Origin: Robiginitalea marina
GTDB taxonomy: Bacteria; Bacteroidota; Bacteroidia; Flavobacteriales; Flavobacteriaceae
DNA: 64,000 nt
NCBI RefSeq assembly: GCF_024006985.1
Contig: NZ_JAMXIB010000010.1
Coordinates: 1-64,000 of the forward strand
Direction: 5' to 3'
This document shows positions 42,158-51,212 of the stretch, piece by piece. The notes under the pieces were generated by a model that searched no databases, had not been told where the DNA came from, and saw only the letters and a list, made by a program, of their open reading frames with translations. The first letter of the stretch is position 1. Each line of letters opens with the position of its first letter. Position numbers and translations under genes: made by a program.

Positions 42158-43120
42158 CTACTGATTTTTTTCAAGTTGTTTGCGGAGCCAGGCATACCAG
42201 GGTTCCATCCCTTCGCCCGTGGTGGCCGAAACCTCAAAGAATTGCAGGTGCGGGTTCACCTGCAGGGCATAGTCCTTAAGCCGTTGCAGGTCAAAATTCA
42301 GGTAGGGCATCAGGTCGATCTTGTTGATGATGCAGACATCGGAGGTGTGGAACATGTCCGGATACTTGATGGGTTTGTCCTCCCCTTCGGTGGTACTGAT
42401 GATCACCACCCGCTTTTGTTCCCCCAGGTCGAACATGGAAGGGCAGACCAGGTTCCCCACATTCTCGATCATCAGGATGGAATCGGGCTTCATCCCGAGC
42501 TTTTTAACGGCCTCAAAGACCATGTCGCTTTCCAGGTGGCAGCCTTTGCCTGTATTGATCTGCATTACGGGTACGTCCAGGGCGGCGATCCGGTTGGCGT
42601 CGTTGACGGTTTGCTGGTCCCCTTCGATCACATAGAAGTTCAGGGTTTCCTTCAGGTCGGCCAGGGTGCGTTCGAGCAGGGCTGTTTTGCCCGATCCGGG
42701 GGAACTCACCAGGTTGAGGGCGAAAATGTTCAGGGCCTCAAAATAGCCGCGGTTTCGCGCAGCCATGACCTGGTTGTGTTGCAACACGTCCTGTTCCACC
42801 TCAAGGATCCTTTTATTGGGGGCCAGGGTGGTCGTTCCCTCCCCGTGGTCGTGGTGATGGTGGTGGTCATGGGAGTGGCCGTGGTGGTGGTGCCCATGAT
42901 CATGGGCGTGTTGGTGGTGGTGTCCGTGGTCGTGATCATGATCGTGGGAATGACCGTGGAGGTGCCCGTGGTCGTGGTCATGGTGGTGGTGTCCGTGATC
43001 ATGGCCATGGGAATGCCCATGGAGGTGTTCATGGGAAGCTTCATGCCCTTCCCTCCCATGGGTGGGGGGGAGGATCCTCACGCCTCCTTCTTCGCTTCCG
43101 CATCCGCAAGTTCCGCACAT
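42158..43120 (-). CDS. hypB: hydrogenase nickel incorporation GTPase HypB, His-rich
   Basis: 320 residues. The N-terminal MCGTCGCGSEEG carries the high-affinity nickel motif type CxxCGC. Residues about 25-98 are an exceptional histidine-rich stretch with close to 40 His mixed with Asp and Gly, suited to nickel storage. The GTPase follows: SSPGSGKTALLE (P-loop), EGDQQTVND, and NKIDLMPYL (the NKxD base motif). It delivers nickel to the hydrogenase active site with HypA. The His-rich coding region gives a purine/pyrimidine-biased DNA tract that reads open in several frames. Confidence 0.95.
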   Translation of the reverse strand: MCGTCGCGSEEGGVRILPPTHGREGHEASHEHLHGHSHGHDHGHHHHDHDHGHLHGHSHDHDHDHGHHHQHAHDHGHHHHGHSHDHHHHHDHGEGTTTLAPNKRILEVEQDVLQHNQVMAARNRGYFEALNIFALNLVSSPGSGKTALLERTLADLKETLNFYVIEGDQQTVNDANRIAALDVPVMQINTGKGCHLESDMVFEAVKKLGMKPDSILMIENVGNLVCPSMFDLGEQKRVVIISTTEGEDKPIKYPDMFHTSDVCIINKIDLMPYLNFDLQRLKDYALQVNPHLQFFEVSATTGEGMEPWYAWLRKQLEKNQ

Positions 43121-43144
43121 AGTAAATACATTTAATGAATTCGA

Positions 43145-43486
43145 TTAAACAACTTCCAGGGCCCTGACCCGCAGTTCCTTCCCCTGCAAAATGGCTTTCA
43201 GGTTGCTGCTGCAATGGGGACAGGGGTCATAAAAATGTTCCATTTCATACTCGGTGTCGCAATCCATGCACCGGGCCCTGCCCTGAATGACCTGTACGCG
43301 CTTTTCCGCCTTTTCCAGGACCGTCTCCCTGACCGCCACCGGCCAGACGAACTCCAGGGATTCCAATTCGATCCCGGCCAGGGTGCCAATCTCAAGTTCA
43401 ATGACCTCCACAGTGCTGGCACCAGCCTTTCTGGCCTCTTCTTCTGCGATTTTGACGATGCCCATGGCTATGGATAATTCGTGCAT
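43145..43486 (-). CDS. hypA: hydrogenase nickel metallochaperone HypA
   Basis: 113 residues. MHELSI supplies the nickel-binding N-terminus and His2. The zinc site is CMDCDTEYEMEHFYDPCPHC. It is the first leftward gene, divergent from the hydrogenase small subunit by 149 bp, and is followed by hypB 24 bp later. Confidence 0.95.
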   Translation of the reverse strand: MHELSIAMGIVKIAEEEARKAGASTVEVIELEIGTLAGIELESLEFVWPVAVRETVLEKAEKRVQVIQGRARCMDCDTEYEMEHFYDPCPHCSSNLKAILQGKELRVRALEVV

Positions 43487-43503
43487 TGTTCCCGGGGGTC
43501 CTG

Positions 43504-43516
43504 GAGGTTAAACCTC
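43504..43516. promoter_or_regulatory. palindrome GAGGTT-A-AACCTC upstream of hypA
   Basis: A perfect six-base inverted repeat with one central base lies 18 bp upstream of the hypA start, where a repressor or activator could act. Unknown regulator. Confidence 0.35.
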
Positions 43517-43546
43517 AATATTAGCCGAAAAAAATTACCTCAACCC

Positions 43547-43558
43547 TGATAATTATCA
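43547..43558. promoter_or_regulatory. palindromic operator candidate TGATAATTATCA
   Basis: A perfect 12-bp palindrome sits midway in the only intergenic region between the divergent hyp and hydrogenase operons. Its look is compatible with metal or redox regulators (Fur-like or CRP/FNR-like half sites), but the factor cannot be named from the sequence. Confidence 0.4.
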
Positions 43559-43635
43559 TGTTATCCCTCCTTAAGGTAGTATACTTTTAATGATTAACAA
43601 CCCGAAACTGATTTTTTTAACTAACTGGCATTCAG

Positions 43636-44760
43636 ATGGCTTTTGAAAGAAACACTCAGGAAACCTATTATGAGAGCATCATAAGACAGGGGTACAGCCG
43701 GCGGGACTTCATGAAGTTCTCCACCTATATTGCGGCGTATATGGGGCTCGAAACCTCCGCCATTGGACAAGTTGCCAAATCCCTGGAAACCACCCACCGC
43801 ATCCCGGTTATCTGGGAGCACTACCAGGAATGCACCTGCTGCAGTGAATCCTTTATCCGTTCCGACCACCCGATTGTGGCCGACATCATCCTGGATAAGA
43901 TTTCCCTCGATTACACCCTTACCCTTATGGCCGCCTCCGGCCACCAGGCCGAAGCTGCCAAACACGCCACCATGGAGAAATACAAAGGGGAGTACATCCT
44001 CTGCGTGGAGGGTTCCGTGCCTATGGGCGATGACGGCAACTACTGCTGTATCGCGGGCAGGTCGGCCAAGGACCTGCTGATCGAGGCCGCCGAAGGCGCC
44101 AAAGCTATCATTGCATGGGGCAGTTGCGCCTGCAACGGATGCGTGCAGGCCGCCTATCCCAACCCGACCCAGGCTACCCCCATCGACAAGATCATCAAGA
44201 ACAAGCCGATCATCAAGGTCCCCGGGTGTCCGCCCATCGGAGAAGTGATGGCGGGTATCATCGTCCACCTGATCACGTTTGACCGCCTGCCAGAACTGGA
44301 CAATATCGGACGGCCCAAGGCCTTCTATGCCAAACGCGTACACGACAGCTGCTACCGCAGGCCGTATTACGATGCCGGGCTTTTCGCCGAAACCTTCGAC
44401 GACCAGAACGCCAAGGAAGGATATTGCCTTTATAAGGTAGGGTGCAAGGGGCCTATGACCTACAACTCCTGCGGAACCATCCGCTGGAACAACGGGGTGA
44501 GTTTCCCCATCCAGTCGGGCCATGGGTGCATCGGCTGCAGCGAAGAAGACTTCTGGGACAATGGCCCGTTCTATGAAAGGATGACCGGCCTGGCCGGCTT
44601 CGGCATAGAAAGTTCTGCAGACACCATAGGAAAAGTTGCTGCAGGGGTCCTCGCCGGAGGCCTGGCGGCCCATGCAATCGCAGCAAACATTTCCAAGCGG
44701 AAGGAGCTCAGGGACAGCATCCGTACTGCCAGGGAAAACGAGAAAAAATTCGAATCATAG
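43636..44760 (+). CDS. hupS: [NiFe] hydrogenase small subunit, oxygen-tolerant type
   Basis: 374 residues. The twin-arginine motif RRDFMK lies at 22-27. All six proximal-cluster cysteines of the [4Fe-3S] type are present: C66, C68, C69, C164, C169 and C198, matching positions 17, 19, 20, 115, 120 and 149 of E. coli Hyd-1 by constant offset of 49. C68 and C169 are the two extra cysteines that give oxygen tolerance. Distal and medial cluster ligands follow ([26 protein letters not shown]). A C-terminal hydrophobic helix at about 328-350 anchors it to the membrane. Group 1d-like uptake hydrogenase. Confidence 0.96.
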   Translation: MAFERNTQETYYESIIRQGYSRRDFMKFSTYIAAYMGLETSAIGQVAKSLETTHRIPVIWEHYQECTCCSESFIRSDHPIVADIILDKISLDYTLTLMAASGHQAEAAKHATMEKYKGEYILCVEGSVPMGDDGNYCCIAGRSAKDLLIEAAEGAKAIIAWGSCACNGCVQAAYPNPTQATPIDKIIKNKPIIKVPGCPPIGEVMAGIIVHLITFDRLPELDNIGRPKAFYAKRVHDSCYRRPYYDAGLFAETFDDQNAKEGYCLYKVGCKGPMTYNSCGTIRWNNGVSFPIQSGHGCIGCSEEDFWDNGPFYERMTGLAGFGIESSADTIGKVAAGVLAGGLAAHAIAANISKRKELRDSIRTARENEKKFES

Positions 44761-44781
44761 CTTCCTATTAAACTGACAATC

Positions 44782-46515
44782 ATGGCTAACAGAATAGTTG
44801 TAGACCCTATCACCCGTATTGAAGGGCACCTGCGCATAGAAGTAGAGGTAAAGGATGGCAAGATTACCGACGCCTACAGCTCCTCCCCCATGGTCCGGGG
44901 GCTGGAGACCATTGTCAAAGGCCGGGACCCCAGGGACGTTTGGGCATTTGTCCAACGCGCCTGCGGGGTATGTACTACCGTGCACGCCCTGGCCTCGGTA
45001 AGGTCTGTGGAAGATGCCCTGGGCATAAAAATCCCCCCCAATGCGGAGTTGGTCAGGAATATCATGGAGGGAGCGCTATACATGCACGACCACGTGGTGC
45101 ACTTCTACCACCTGCACGCCCTTGACTGGGTGGATGTAGTGAATGCCCTGAAAGCCGACCCGGCGGAAACCTCCGCCCTCGCCCAGAGCATATCGAGCTG
45201 GCCCAAAAGCTCGCCGGGATATTTCTCCGACATCAAGAAGCGGATTACGCGCTTTGTGGAAAGCGGGCAACTCGGGATTTTCGCCAACGGGTACTGGGGC
45301 CATCCCCAGATGAAACTCCCCCCTGCCGTCAACCTGCTGGCCGTTGCCCACTACCTCGAAGCCCTCGAATGGCAAAAGGAAATCGTGAAGGTCCATACCA
45401 TATTCGGCGGAAAAAACCCGCACCCGAACTATCTGGTGGGCGGTATGGCATGTGCCATCAATGAAGACAGCCCGGGAGGGCTCAATGCGGAACGGCTGGC
45501 TTATGTGGGCCGCCTGATCAAGGAAGGCCAGCAATTCGTCGAGCAGGTTTACCTGCCCGACCTGATGGCCATCGCATCGTTCTACAAAGACTGGGGCGGC
45601 ATCGGAAAAGGCTTTGGCAACTATATGTGCTACGGCGATTTCCCCACCAACGGGTATTCCGATGTTTCCAGTTTCAAATTCCCACAGGGGATCATCCTCG
45701 ACCGCGACCTGTCGACGGTCTACGATGTGGACCACCGGAACAACGACATAGAGGAATTCGTGAACAATTCGTGGTACGACGAATATTCCGAAGGCCCCGA
45801 CACTGGCAGGCACCCCTGGGATGGGGAAACCAATATCAAGTACAGCGGGCCCAAACCCCCGTATGATTCCCTCGATGTCAGCCAGAAATACAGCTTTATC
45901 AAGACCCCGCGCTGGAAGGGGAAACCCATGGAAGTAGGTCCGCTTGCGCGGCTGCTGGTGGGTTATGCCCGCGGCAACCAGGAAATCCAGGAACTGGTGA
46001 ACGGTGCCCTGGCACAACTGGAGGTCCCGGTGGATGCCCTGTTCTCGACCCTTGGGCGCACCGCCGCAAGGGGGCTGGAAACCAGGCTGGTGGCGCAGTG
46101 GACGCAGGATTTCTACGCCGACTTGCTCAACAACATCAAAAACGGCGATTCCCGGATGGCCAACATGGAAAAATGGGAGCCTGCCTCCTGGCCGGCAGAA
46201 GCCAAAGGGGTGGGCTTCAGCGAGGCACCCCGTGGTGCCCTGGCCCACTGGATCCGCATCGCGGACGGAAAGACTGCCAACTACCAACTGGTGGTCCCCT
46301 CTACGTGGAATGCTTCCCCCAGGGATCCGAAGGGACAACGATCCGCCTACGAATCGACCCTGCTGGATACCCCTGTGGCCGACCCGGAACTCCCGCTGGA
46401 GATCATCCGTACCATCCATTCCTTTGATCCCTGCATTGCCTGTGCCGTACACCTGTACGACGAGCATGGAAAACACCTTTCCCAGGTGCAGAACATTTCG
46501 AGTTGTGATATCTAA
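44782..46515 (+). CDS. hupL: [NiFe] hydrogenase large subunit
   Basis: 577 residues. The active-site cysteines are in RACGVCTTVH (C61, C64) and DPCIACAVH (C551, C554); RIEGHLRIEVEV is the L0 motif. H557 is the expected cleavage point, leaving a 20-residue C-terminal peptide for HupD to remove after nickel insertion. It carries out hydrogen oxidation and travels with the small subunit through Tat. It lies 21 bp after the small subunit gene. Confidence 0.96.
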   Translation: MANRIVVDPITRIEGHLRIEVEVKDGKITDAYSSSPMVRGLETIVKGRDPRDVWAFVQRACGVCTTVHALASVRSVEDALGIKIPPNAELVRNIMEGALYMHDHVVHFYHLHALDWVDVVNALKADPAETSALAQSISSWPKSSPGYFSDIKKRITRFVESGQLGIFANGYWGHPQMKLPPAVNLLAVAHYLEALEWQKEIVKVHTIFGGKNPHPNYLVGGMACAINEDSPGGLNAERLAYVGRLIKEGQQFVEQVYLPDLMAIASFYKDWGGIGKGFGNYMCYGDFPTNGYSDVSSFKFPQGIILDRDLSTVYDVDHRNNDIEEFVNNSWYDEYSEGPDTGRHPWDGETNIKYSGPKPPYDSLDVSQKYSFIKTPRWKGKPMEVGPLARLLVGYARGNQEIQELVNGALAQLEVPVDALFSTLGRTAARGLETRLVAQWTQDFYADLLNNIKNGDSRMANMEKWEPASWPAEAKGVGFSEAPRGALAHWIRIADGKTANYQLVVPSTWNASPRDPKGQRSAYESTLLDTPVADPELPLEIIRTIHSFDPCIACAVHLYDEHGKHLSQVQNISSCDI

Positions 46516-46526
46516 AACCAGAAGCC

Positions 46527-47291
46527 ATGTCTTCCAAGAATTATAAACGTGTCTATGTCTGGGAACTCCCGGTCCGGATTTTTCACTGGATCAATGTCCT
46601 GTGCATCACGGTCCTGGCCGTGACCGGGTTTATCATCGCCGATCCGCCTGCCATCCTTTCGGGTGCGGAAGCGAGTGAATCGTACTGGTTCGGCACGGTG
46701 CGCGTTATCCATTTTGGTGCGGCCTATATTTTCTTCTTCAACATGATCCTCAGGATATACTGGTCCTTTGTGGGAAACCGGTTTGCCCATTGGAAATCCT
46801 TTTTGCCCTTCAGCCGGGAAATGCGGAAGAATATCAAGCACGTCCTCAAAGTGGACATCATGTTGCAGCACGACAAGACCCACGACGTGCGGAACATCAG
46901 TGTGGGGCACAATTCTGTGGCGGCCCTCTCCTACGTGGCCCTTTTCGTGGTGGCCCTGGTACAGGTGTTTACCGGGTTTGGCCTGTACTCCGATATGTCG
47001 GGGTGGTGGCTGCCTGACCTGTTTGCCTGGGTAGTGCCCCTGCTTGGCGGCGATTTCATGGTGCGCACCATCCACCATGTGGCCACCTGGGTATTTATTT
47101 TCTTTACCCTGGTCCACGTATACCTGGTCTTCTACCACGACTGGCTGGAAGGACGGGGGGAGGTTTCCTCCATGTTCGGCGGGTATAAATTTGTAAGCGA
47201 GGAGCGGTTCCGGAAGGAAGGCCTTGCAGACATGCCTCAGAAAACACCTCCTGCTGAAGCTCCTAAAGCCGAAACCAACCCGGCCACCTGA
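46527..47291 (+). CDS. hupC: hydrogenase b-type cytochrome subunit
   Basis: 254 residues with four transmembrane helices. Haem-ligand histidines are in RIFHWINVLCITVLAVTGF, RVIHFGAAYIF and TIHHVATWVFIFFTLVHVY. The end HDWLEGRGEVSSMFGGYKF is typical of the family. It passes electrons from the small subunit to menaquinone. The last 25 residues are a Pro/Ala-rich tail. Confidence 0.94.
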   Translation: MSSKNYKRVYVWELPVRIFHWINVLCITVLAVTGFIIADPPAILSGAEASESYWFGTVRVIHFGAAYIFFFNMILRIYWSFVGNRFAHWKSFLPFSREMRKNIKHVLKVDIMLQHDKTHDVRNISVGHNSVAALSYVALFVVALVQVFTGFGLYSDMSGWWLPDLFAWVVPLLGGDFMVRTIHHVATWVFIFFTLVHVYLVFYHDWLEGRGEVSSMFGGYKFVSEERFRKEGLADMPQKTPPAEAPKAETNPAT

Positions 47292-47320
47292 ACTGAAGAT
47301 TTACCCGGAATCCATTCCCC

Positions 47321-47872
47321 ATGAATAAAACCTCCCATACCCCCAAGGCCATCAGCAGCGATGCCTACTATTTTGAAAAAGATAAGGCCGGTGCCATCCT
47401 GGTCATGGGGGTGGGGAATTACCTCATGGGCGATGAAGGCATCGGGGTTCGCCTCATAGAGGAGATGGCCCGGGAAGCATTGCCGGAATACCTCGAACTC
47501 CTGGATGGGGGTACCGGGGGGTTCCTGTTGCTGGATCGCTTCCAGGCCTACAGGACAGTTATTTTCGTGGATGCCACCATGGACGGGAAGCCGGCAGGAA
47601 GCATCAGCCTGTTGCGCCCCAAATTCGCCTCCGATTTTCCTTCCGCCCTCAGCGTCCACGACCTGGGGCTGAAGGATATGATCGAAGCCGTATACCTGCT
47701 GGAACACGAGCCAGAGCTATACCTGCTGACGATTTCCATTGACCACATCGACCCCATGAGCCTCGACCTGTCGAAGCCGGTGGAAGATGCCATTCCAGAA
47801 GCCATCCAAAAAATCCTTACTTTAAGCCGGGAACTGCATTTGCAAAAGCTTTCCGTTGGAGACCACCATTAG
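47321..47872 (+). CDS. hupD: hydrogenase maturation endopeptidase
   Basis: 183 residues. The nickel-sensing ligands are E39 (GDEGIG), D84 (FVDAT) and H113 (SVHDLGL), matching E16, D62 and H93 of HybD. It trims the large subunit after nickel is inserted. About 20 extra N-terminal residues precede the usual ILVMGVGN start. The hypF start overlaps its end by 17 bp. Confidence 0.94.
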   Translation: MNKTSHTPKAISSDAYYFEKDKAGAILVMGVGNYLMGDEGIGVRLIEEMAREALPEYLELLDGGTGGFLLLDRFQAYRTVIFVDATMDGKPAGSISLLRPKFASDFPSALSVHDLGLKDMIEAVYLLEHEPELYLLTISIDHIDPMSLDLSKPVEDAIPEAIQKILTLSRELHLQKLSVGDHH

Positions 47873-50117
47873 AATTATCATCCAGGGAAGGGTACAGGGC
47901 GTGGGCTTCCGGCCTTTTGTATACCGGAAAGCCCGGGCTTTGGGGATTCGCGGTTCGGTGACCAATACCGGGGAAGGCGTCCTGATCCTGGCCACCGGAC
48001 CCCCAAATATTCTCGATGAATTTTACACTGCGGTAACCCGATATCCCCCACCCGTAGCACAGGTCGTCCGGCATTCCCGGGAGGAAATCGCCCCGGAGCA
48101 CCCGGAGGGGTTTAGTATTGTACCCACTGCAGCCGAAGGCGGGCTGAACCTCCAACTAACCCCCGATTTTGCCCTGTGTGAGTCCTGCGCCACCGAACTG
48201 AAAGAGGTAGGGAACCACCGAAAGGGCTACCCCTTCATAAGTTGTGTTGCCTGCGGGCCGCGGTGGGCCCTGACTGAGACGTTCCCCTTCGAACGGGAAC
48301 ACACCAGCATGTCGGCCTTTACCCAGTGCCCTGCCTGCCTGGCTGAGTACGGGGACCCCGAAGATCGCCGGTTCCACTCCCAAACCAACAGTTGCCCGCA
48401 GTGCGGGATCGCCTGCTGGCTGGCTGACCCCAAAGGAAACAAGATCGCGCAGGATGCTGGCTCTGCCTTCCGGGAACTTGCCATAAAACTGGCCGAAGGC
48501 AGCATCATCGCCCTGAAGAATACCTCCGGATACCTGCTTTGTTGCGATGCCAGGCAGGGGCCTGTAGTAAGTCGGCTTCGCAACAGGAAACAACGCCCTT
48601 CTAAGCCCTTTGCGGTCCTGTACCCTTCCATGGAGCAGTTACGGGAAGATCTGGAGGTCTCCCCGGCAGAGGCCGAAGCCCTGCATTCGCCGGAGCGTCC
48701 GATCGTGTTGCTCTCTTCCGCCGGGTACCGTGGGGAGGCCAGCCTGGAAGCGATAGCGCCCGGACTCAACCAACTGGGCGTGATGTTGCCCTATACCGGT
48801 GTCCTGGCCATGCTCGCAACGGCCTTTCCCCACCCCCTCGTGGCCACCAGCGGGAACCTCCACGGTTCCCCCATCTGTTTCAGCGAAGCCGAAGCCATGG
48901 AAAAACTTTCAGGGGTCGCGGACTTCTTTTTCGGGCATAACCTGGCCATCCTCCATCCCCAGGACGACTCGGTGGTCCGGATGAGCGCATCGCCGCCGGG
49001 CCGCATCGTACTGAGGCGGTCACGGGGTATGGCCCCGAACTACAGCAAGCCTGTGGATTCCAGGCCCGGGGCTGCGAGTATGGCCCTTGGCGCCCACCTC
49101 AAGAGCAGTGTAGCGTGTATCCCCAACGATTTCCTCTATGTGAGCCAGTACCTGGGCAACCTCGACAATTTTGAAGTCTACCAGCGGTTTACCCAAACGG
49201 TGGACTCCTTTGTGGAGCTGTTCGGGCAAAGGCCGAAAACCCTGCTCGTGGATGGGCACCCGTCTTACCTCAGCCACCGGTACGGCAGGGAACTCTCCGG
49301 AAAATGGGAGGTCACGGTCAGGGAAATCCAGCACCACAAGGCCCATTTTGCCGCCGTGCTGGCCGAGCACGGGTTGTTTGTCCAGCGGGAGCCCGTCCTT
49401 GGGGTCATCTGGGATGGTACCGGTTATGGGGAGGATGGACAGGTATGGGGCGGGGAATTTTTCCGGTATCAGGAAGGGGTGATAGCCCGGACCGGACAAC
49501 TCGATTATTTCGACTGGCTGGCCGGGGACAAAATGGCGCGGGAACCCCGGCTGTCCCTGCTTTCCCTGCTCGGGCCCGGGGCGGAGGCCCCCGGGTCAAA
49601 GTTTTCGGAAGGGGAACGGCAGCTCTACGCGAAGCTATTACACTCCAACACCCTTAAAACCTCTTCCATGGGCAGGGTATTTGATGCCGTCTCTTCCCTG
49701 CTGGGCTATTGCGACCTGAACACCTTTGAAGGGGAAGCCGCCATGCGACTCGAAACAGCCTGCAGGGATTTTTCGCTGGAAGGAGCCTCCCCTTTTGTCC
49801 ACCTCAATGCGGAGGGGAACATCCCCGCGAAACTCCTGGTTCAGGAAGTGGCCCGCGCAAAAAAGTCTGGCCGGCCCGGTGGATGGATCGCCGGAAATTT
49901 CATTTTCACCCTGGCAAACCTTATCTTAGAGAAGGCGGAAAGGGAGTCGGTGCGCAAGGTCGCCTGCAGCGGGGGGGTCTTCCAAAATGCATTGCTTCTG
50001 GACATGCTGCACCGGATCAGCCCGCGACACCTTGAATGGTATTTTCACAGGGAATTCAGCCCCAATGACGAAAACGTTTCTTTTGGCCAGCTCATGTTCC
50101 ACCTTAATTGCACCTGA
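47856..50117 (+). CDS. hypF: carbamoyltransferase HypF
   Basis: 753 residues, full length. The acylphosphatase domain begins IQGRVQGVGFRPFVYR. Two zinc fingers follow (CESCATEL...CVACG and CPACLAEY...CPQCG), then a YrdC-like domain (IIALKNTSGYLLCCDA) and a Kae1-like C-terminal domain with HHKAHFAAVLAEH and WDGTGYGEDG. It makes the cyanide ligands of the active-site iron from carbamoyl phosphate with HypE. It ends directly against the hypD start (TGAATG). Confidence 0.96.
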   Translation: METTIRIIIQGRVQGVGFRPFVYRKARALGIRGSVTNTGEGVLILATGPPNILDEFYTAVTRYPPPVAQVVRHSREEIAPEHPEGFSIVPTAAEGGLNLQLTPDFALCESCATELKEVGNHRKGYPFISCVACGPRWALTETFPFEREHTSMSAFTQCPACLAEYGDPEDRRFHSQTNSCPQCGIACWLADPKGNKIAQDAGSAFRELAIKLAEGSIIALKNTSGYLLCCDARQGPVVSRLRNRKQRPSKPFAVLYPSMEQLREDLEVSPAEAEALHSPERPIVLLSSAGYRGEASLEAIAPGLNQLGVMLPYTGVLAMLATAFPHPLVATSGNLHGSPICFSEAEAMEKLSGVADFFFGHNLAILHPQDDSVVRMSASPPGRIVLRRSRGMAPNYSKPVDSRPGAASMALGAHLKSSVACIPNDFLYVSQYLGNLDNFEVYQRFTQTVDSFVELFGQRPKTLLVDGHPSYLSHRYGRELSGKWEVTVREIQHHKAHFAAVLAEHGLFVQREPVLGVIWDGTGYGEDGQVWGGEFFRYQEGVIARTGQLDYFDWLAGDKMAREPRLSLLSLLGPGAEAPGSKFSEGERQLYAKLLHSNTLKTSSMGRVFDAVSSLLGYCDLNTFEGEAAMRLETACRDFSLEGASPFVHLNAEGNIPAKLLVQEVARAKKSGRPGGWIAGNFIFTLANLILEKAERESVRKVACSGGVFQNALLLDMLHRISPRHLEWYFHREFSPNDENVSFGQLMFHLNCT

Positions 50118-51203
50118 ATGAAATTCCTCACCGAATACCGAAACCTGGAAGCCACCCAACAGGTGATCCGCCAAATAGAAAAGGCCATAACCCGGCCCTG
50201 GAAGATCATGGAGATTTGCGGGGGGCAGACCCATAGCCTGGTGCGCAACGGCCTGCTGGAACTGCTGCCGGAGGAGGTGCAGATGATCCACGGGCCCGGA
50301 TGCCCGGTGTGCGTAACCCCTATGCAACTGATCGACCAGGCGGTGGAGCTGATGGAAAAAGGGGTTATCCTCTGCTCCTTCGGCGACATGGTCCGGGTTC
50401 CGGGAAGCACCATCAGCCTGCTGGAGGCCAAGGCCAGGGGTGGAGAACTTCGGATCCTTTACTCGCCCCTGGAAGCGGTACGCATCGCCAGGGAAAACCC
50501 GGGGCGGGAGGTTGTGTTTTTTGCCGTGGGCTTTGAAACCACGGCGCCAGCCAACGCCCTGTCGGTCTTGCAGGCGGAAAAGGAAGGGCTCTCCAATTAC
50601 TCCCTGTTGGTTTCCCATGTGCTGGTACCCCCGGCTATGGAAGGGATCCTGGACGATCCCTTCTGCGCCATCGACGCCTTCCTGGGGGCAGGCCATGTCT
50701 GCGCCATCATGGGGTATCGTGAATACCACCCGATTGCCGCCAAATACCAAATCCCCATAGTGGTTACCGGTTTTGAGCCGCTCGACCTGGTCCAGGGGAT
50801 CCACAGGGCGGTGGTGCAATTGGAGAAAGGGGAATACAGGGTCGAAAACCAGTATGCGCGGGCCGTTTCAGAAGCCGGCAACCTCCAGGCCCAAAAAGTC
50901 ATCCACCAGGTCTTCGAAATTGCCGACCGGCAGTGGAGGGGAATAGGTACGATCCCCAGGAGCGGGTACGCCCTGAGGGAAGCTTACCGCCCTTTTGACG
51001 CCTCGCATAAGTTTGGCCTGGCGGAAGAAACAAACACCGAATCAGGGGAATGCATGGCCGGTGATATCCTGAAAGGGTTGAAAAAACCGCATCAATGCCC
51101 GCACTTCGGCAAAAAATGTACCCCCAGGACACCCATGGGGGCACCTATGGTTTCCTCGGAGGGCGCCTGTGCCGCATATTACCATTTTGCACCCAACCCC
51201 TAA
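50118..51203 (+). CDS. hypD: hydrogenase maturation protein HypD
   Basis: 361 residues. Conserved motifs are MEICGGQTHS (redox Cys), GPGCPVCVTP, and ETTAPANA; the [4Fe-4S] cysteines lie in the C-terminal segment GECMAGDILKG...CPHFGKKC and GACAAYY. It builds the Fe(CN)2CO group with HypC and HypE. No gap separates it from hypF, and hypE starts 9 bp later. Confidence 0.96.
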   Translation: MKFLTEYRNLEATQQVIRQIEKAITRPWKIMEICGGQTHSLVRNGLLELLPEEVQMIHGPGCPVCVTPMQLIDQAVELMEKGVILCSFGDMVRVPGSTISLLEAKARGGELRILYSPLEAVRIARENPGREVVFFAVGFETTAPANALSVLQAEKEGLSNYSLLVSHVLVPPAMEGILDDPFCAIDAFLGAGHVCAIMGYREYHPIAAKYQIPIVVTGFEPLDLVQGIHRAVVQLEKGEYRVENQYARAVSEAGNLQAQKVIHQVFEIADRQWRGIGTIPRSGYALREAYRPFDASHKFGLAEETNTESGECMAGDILKGLKKPHQCPHFGKKCTPRTPMGAPMVSSEGACAAYYHFAPNP

Positions 51204-51212
51204 AAACCCCCT

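Noticed and set aside
42730-43059. CRISPR-like or simple repeat in the CAC/CAT-rich tract
   Set aside because: The periodicity is that of His codons in hypB; there are no spacers or constant repeats. No CRISPR array was seen anywhere in the window.
42176-43135. Forward frame of 319 codons with Val/Met-rich stretch
   Set aside because: Antisense to hypB; the Val-Val-Met repeats are the complement of the histidine codons.
43621-46476. Long minus-strand frames over the hydrogenase genes
   Set aside because: Both hydrogenase subunits are unmistakable on the plus strand; the antisense frames have no motif.
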